Positions 60,486-64,000 of a stretch of 64,000 nucleotides of DNA are shown piece by piece. Each line of letters begins with the position of its first letter. The first letter of the stretch is position 1. A program made the position numbers and the translations under genes. The DNA lies in contig JAGVSM010001264.1 in NCBI GenBank assembly GCA_022494885.1, positions 124,001 through 188,000 on the forward strand, written 5' to 3'. The stretch comes from Micrasema longulum (taxonomy: Eukaryota; Arthropoda; Insecta; Trichoptera; Brachycentridae). Under the pieces are notes generated by a model. That model had not been told where the DNA came from and made no database searches. It worked only from the letters and a program-made list of their open reading frames with translations.

Positions 60486-61078
60486 AAAGTAATCAACTAA
60501 AAAGAAACCGTTTTTTTACATAAAAATATGATGTTCTGTTCGAGACGATCTTCTATCTTCTGATTCCTGACGTCGCGTCGCCATACCTTGACACGGTGAA
60601 CGATGAACATTGAGTTAGTAGGAAAATCCAGTGCGGGAAGATTCAGATCTTTTAATTCTAAATTTAATCTGCGGGGCGTATTACGTGGGGCGGGCCATCT
60701 TCGTTTACGTCGCACTTCGTGTGTTTCAAACAAACGCATTTATGTTTATTTGTGACTGAGGTCAGTAGACCACGACTGTTCATTTGTCATCTCCAATTCC
60801 CTATAAAAAGCGAACGAACATCAATTTAATACGTAAAAAATATATTTTATGTTAAGACAAATTTACACTGACAAATTACGCTACACAAAACAAAACTTCG
60901 TATTCTAATTATCGTTGTCCGAGAGTATATAGAGTCCTACAGGAAATTAAAATAATAAATGAACAAATTAGAAAGTAAAAAAGGATAGATATTCAATCTA
61001 AATGTTTTATTATGTTATCAGATTTTATTAGCAGTTTTCAGATACTGTATTTCTTTATAAAGCATCAAAATCATAATA

Positions 61079-61445
61079 TACAGGGTGTTCTTTAAGCCCT
61101 GTCACATCCGAAACCACGATGATCAGTATAGGCAAGAAGACATATTAGCATATATAAAACGAAGAAAATATTTAAAAATAAAACATTTAAAAACAACAAA
61201 TGGTTGCTTACTTCTGCAGGGGAGAAGCGAGGGGGGCGCAGCCGTGCGGTTGTCGGTGTACCAGACTCTCCCCTCCCCCTTCTCGTTTCTCCCCTGCAGA
61301 AGTAAGCAACCATTTGTTTTTTTTCTATATTTTATTTTTTAAGATTTTAGTCGTTCTAAAAAATTATTTTGATGTGCCAATATGTCTTCTTGCTCATACT
61401 GATCATCGGGGTTTCGGATGTGACAGGGTTTAAAGAACACATGTA
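61079..61445. mobile_element. Foldback MITE with GC-rich loop
   Basis: The termini TACAGGGTGTTCTTTAAGCC and the inverse of TTTAAAGAACACATGTA open a hairpin that includes CTGTCACATCCGAAACC against GGTTTCGGATGTGACAG. An inner stem of about 33 bases (~61194-61226 against ~61289-61321) is essentially perfect. The ~60-base loop is GC-rich. TA lies on both sides. No coding content. Confidence 0.8.
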
Positions 61446-62524
61446 TAGTATATTATAATAATAAAAATATGAACATAATTTCATTCCACTTAAACTTATA
61501 ATTTTTACCGGTGATGTTATATACAATTGTAAGAAGTGTATTAATTTTAAATGAGAAATGAATCTATACACATATTTTTATTATTATAATTAAAACGCAG
61601 TTTCATTAAGAAATGTCAGTAGAAAAACTAAATCCATAATATGATTATTCTTTTATGTATTATGAACACAATATTTGATACTAATAATTATTACTGAGAA
61701 TCCGATGAAAAAATGTTGAAATTTAATTGGGATTTTACGTTTTATTTTGTAAAATATTATTGAATTAACATGTGTAGTGCACATATATTTTTGAATAACA
61801 ACTATAAAAAAATACAAATCCTAATTCCCTTAAATGTTTATCGACTTACACCTTAAAACGTCAACATTCTAATAATCATTTGCTGTGTGAAAAATAGATT
61901 AATAAAACCATACGTAACTCGTTTTATAAAACATCGATTTCTCGAACATTTCACAGAAAAAACGAGAGCAGTAGCTCAAGATTAGAGTTAGATTACGTAA
62001 TAATTCAACACAATAAAATGATTCATTCGTTCCAGCTTACCGGACTAGGTGAGCGATGAATAAATCCGATAAGAACAATAACAGTGCAAAATAATTGCTG
62101 TCCAGTCTTGGTATGCAAATTCATATGTTTTTGGCTAACTTACTAACTAAAAGACGATACACGAATACCAATTAATTAATTTACTTATTAATAATGAATA
62201 CATCGTAAATACTAACTCGTTTATTGTTATTGTTTTCATCACGTCTGTAGTTTGTGTATGCATACGTAGGTATTCCACACATGTATATTAATAAGGTTTG
62301 TAATGATAACGAGATGTTTAGTCAAATTTATGAAATATATTAGTTTGGCCTTCGGTTCGAAATATTATGTAGTGGCAGTTTAGACATTGATTTATTTAAA
62401 AACCAAATCATTTTAGGAATAAACCCACAAGGACAACTCAACATGCACAATAATTTAATGTAGTTATTTAGAAAGCAGCCAGTCCACAATTTTGAAAAAA
62501 ATGGGATATTGGTGTTATCGAGTG

Positions 62525-62785
62525 CGATGTCGGCCTCGAGGTGTAGTGGTTAACGTTCGCCTGCCACGCAAGAGGTCTCGGGTTCGATTCCCGACATGGT
62601 TGATTTGAAATATTTATTTAATAAGGTGTTTTTCCGATTGAATAACATAATCCCTGGACTGGCTCCTGAAGCGTAAGACTGATCATCTTACCATCACGTA
62701 AGAAAAAATATTAAGATACGCTGCGATTCGCGTAACACTGCAGTGCCCTATGCACCATAAGGTGCGGAAAGGGAATGAATGAAGT
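62525..62785 (+). mobile_element. SINE-B, full-length reference copy
   Basis: Head ATGTCGGCCTCGAGGTGTAG with A box, TTCGCCTGCCACGCAAGAGG, B box GGGTTCGATTCCCG, then TTGAAATATTTATTTAATAA. The body has AATCCCTGGACTGGCTCCTG, AGACTGATCATCTTACCATC and AGATACGCTGCGATTCGCGT, and the end CCTATGCACCATAAGGTGCG, GAAAGGGAATGAATGAAG. Confidence 0.85.
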
Positions 62786-63124
62786 AAAGTGTATTATATG
62801 TTTTTCACAACACAACAGCCAGGCCGCTTTTATTTAAAAAATCTGTAATGATCACCTTCGGAAAATAGTGTTTATCAGAAAAACGACATTTCTTAATTTG
62901 CGAAAAACACCCACAGTACTAGGAAAATCTTACAGTATATAGATGCCGATGGGAAGATTAATGCCTCCAGAAACATTATCGCCTGCAAATACATTAAAAT
63001 TGATAAATACATAGGTATTTTAATTGTATAAGTTAATTAATTAAAAATTCCTGTAAAAAAATATGTTTTAATACAGAATGTCACCTCATTTATTCAAAGT
63101 TTGGATGACGTATCATTCAATATT

Positions 63125-63580
63125 AGCTCTGGCTGTTTTCTGCAAAATGCATATATCAGGTTGTGTGGTCGGCTAGGATTTAAAAATAACAATAATTCAT
63201 TAAACACAATTATTACAAATAAACCAAGCGATTATTTACAACTAAGTTTCTAATATATATACACCAAGACACAAAATACATCAGAGTATTACTAGGGCTG
63301 GCTGTTTTCTGCAAAATGCACATCTTAGGTTGTGTGGTCAGCCAGACTATAAAAAGCATTAAAACTGGTCAAACACAGAATTAAATTCATTTTTGTGTTA
63401 TAAAAAAACGAATGTATGCATTATTTAACATTTGTTAGAGTCAAAAACATTCCAACTGTCAAATAGATTTAATTATTAACTCTTTTCACATAATTGCTTT
63501 TATCTTAATTCCACATTTTTATCGCTGGCTGGTTTCTGCATAACCAAGTTCAATGATATGTTTAAATACGTGCATACCTT
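63125..63580 (+). repeat. Degenerate ~170-bp repeat with CTGGCTGTTTTCTGC motif
   Basis: Three copies of TGGCTGkTTTCTGCA at ~63130, ~63300 and ~63525. The first two continue with AATGCA..TCAGG/TTAGGTTGTGTGGTC and share weak similarity in the following AT-rich spacer (ATTAAACACAATT versus GGTCAAACACAGAATT). The third is truncated. The GGCTGGCTG and CAGCCAG ends of unit two are inverses. Confidence 0.5.
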
Positions 63581-64000
63581 GCAGGTGCCTACTGGCTAAA
63601 TCATCTTGAAATGATATTACTTAACACACAATTTACACGATTCATGTCAAACAATAGGACACGCAACGAGAGTGTAAAAAAATGTAACGAAAATTTAAAA
63701 AATAAAAGTCACAATATGCAGATTTAAAATTCGATGAAATACAAACTAAACTGTTTAAGTAAAATACTATAAAATAGTTAGAGATTTCGAAAACAATGTA
63801 TCATAATTTTCTGATAGATTCAATAGCTGTAAATGCAATACGATGGTAATAAGTATTAAGTATGTAGCATGTACAATGGATTTGCTGCGATCATTTAGTG
63901 AGTGGGCTAGATGCATCACGAGTCACGACCCTCGGTGCCCTGATATCCTTCACCTTTGGATAGGGCAAATATTTATGTTTCCAGTCGTGAGACGATTACT

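Larger units (their letters stand above)
58180..64000. other. DNA upstream of ssh, unassigned stretches
   Basis: Outside the listed repeats (58180-58510, 58630-59540, 59740-59974, 60150-60424, 60490-61078, 61446-62524, 62790-63124, 63580-64000) I see AT-rich DNA without a supported gene. A minus-strand frame at 60497-60739 is Arg-rich and somewhat GC-rich but has no domain I recognise. Confidence 0.5.

Noticed and set aside
1..64000. CRISPR arrays, operons, phage or defence islands
   Set aside because: Introns, SINEs, LINEs and AT-rich non-coding DNA show a eukaryotic genome; the only regular repeats are transposon-derived or degenerate.

Overview
The window looks like a single-gene stretch of an insect genome, most probably a moth or butterfly. 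It is very AT-rich, has no dense or operon-like coding, and is full of short transposon relics: tRNA-derived SINEs with A/B boxes, RTE-type and jockey/CR1-type LINE fragments, a non-autonomous Helitron ending in CTAG, hAT, pogo-like and Harbinger-like remnants, and many palindromic MITEs. The order-level call is an inference from repeat style and from insect-like protein residues; no species can be named.

The one host gene I can support is slingshot (ssh), the cofilin phosphatase, on the minus strand. Four coding exons were assembled by reading frame and splice sites: 57409-57569 (start codon, residues 1-53), 42649-42832, 14014-14222 and 9106-9171. Their phases join exactly (2, 0, 2, 2) and give 206 codons plus 2 bases, covering the N-terminal conserved (SSH-N) region up to the motif HIFKPVSVQAMW. 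The DEK-C and catalytic phosphatase exons are not visible and should lie beyond the low-coordinate edge. A CpG-rich block at about 57840-58170 is the likely promoter and 5'UTR region.

Layout: 1-9105 is intron 4 (LINE and RTE fragments, a Harbinger-like foldback, a GC-rich patch). 9106-9171 is exon 4. 9172-14013 is intron 3 (degenerate ~43-bp repeats, a SINE, a palindromic MITE). 14014-14222 is exon 3. 14223-42648 is intron 2, 28.4 kb, holding most of the transposons, including a Helitron, a 656-bp hAT-like foldback with an 8-bp target duplication, a 1.09-kb pogo-like deletion derivative, and nested RTE/SINE and LINE/LINE insertions. 42649-42832 is exon 2. 42833-57408 is intron 1 (SINEs interrupted by LINE ends, paired MITEs, a second hAT-like MITE). 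57409-57569 is exon 1, then the promoter region, then 58180-64000 upstream DNA with SINEs, an RTE end, a large foldback and a degenerate ~170-bp repeat.

I found no CRISPR, no functional tRNA or rRNA gene and no intact transposase or reverse transcriptase. No new defence-like or metabolic system is evident; the novelty here is in repeat architecture inside and around ssh.
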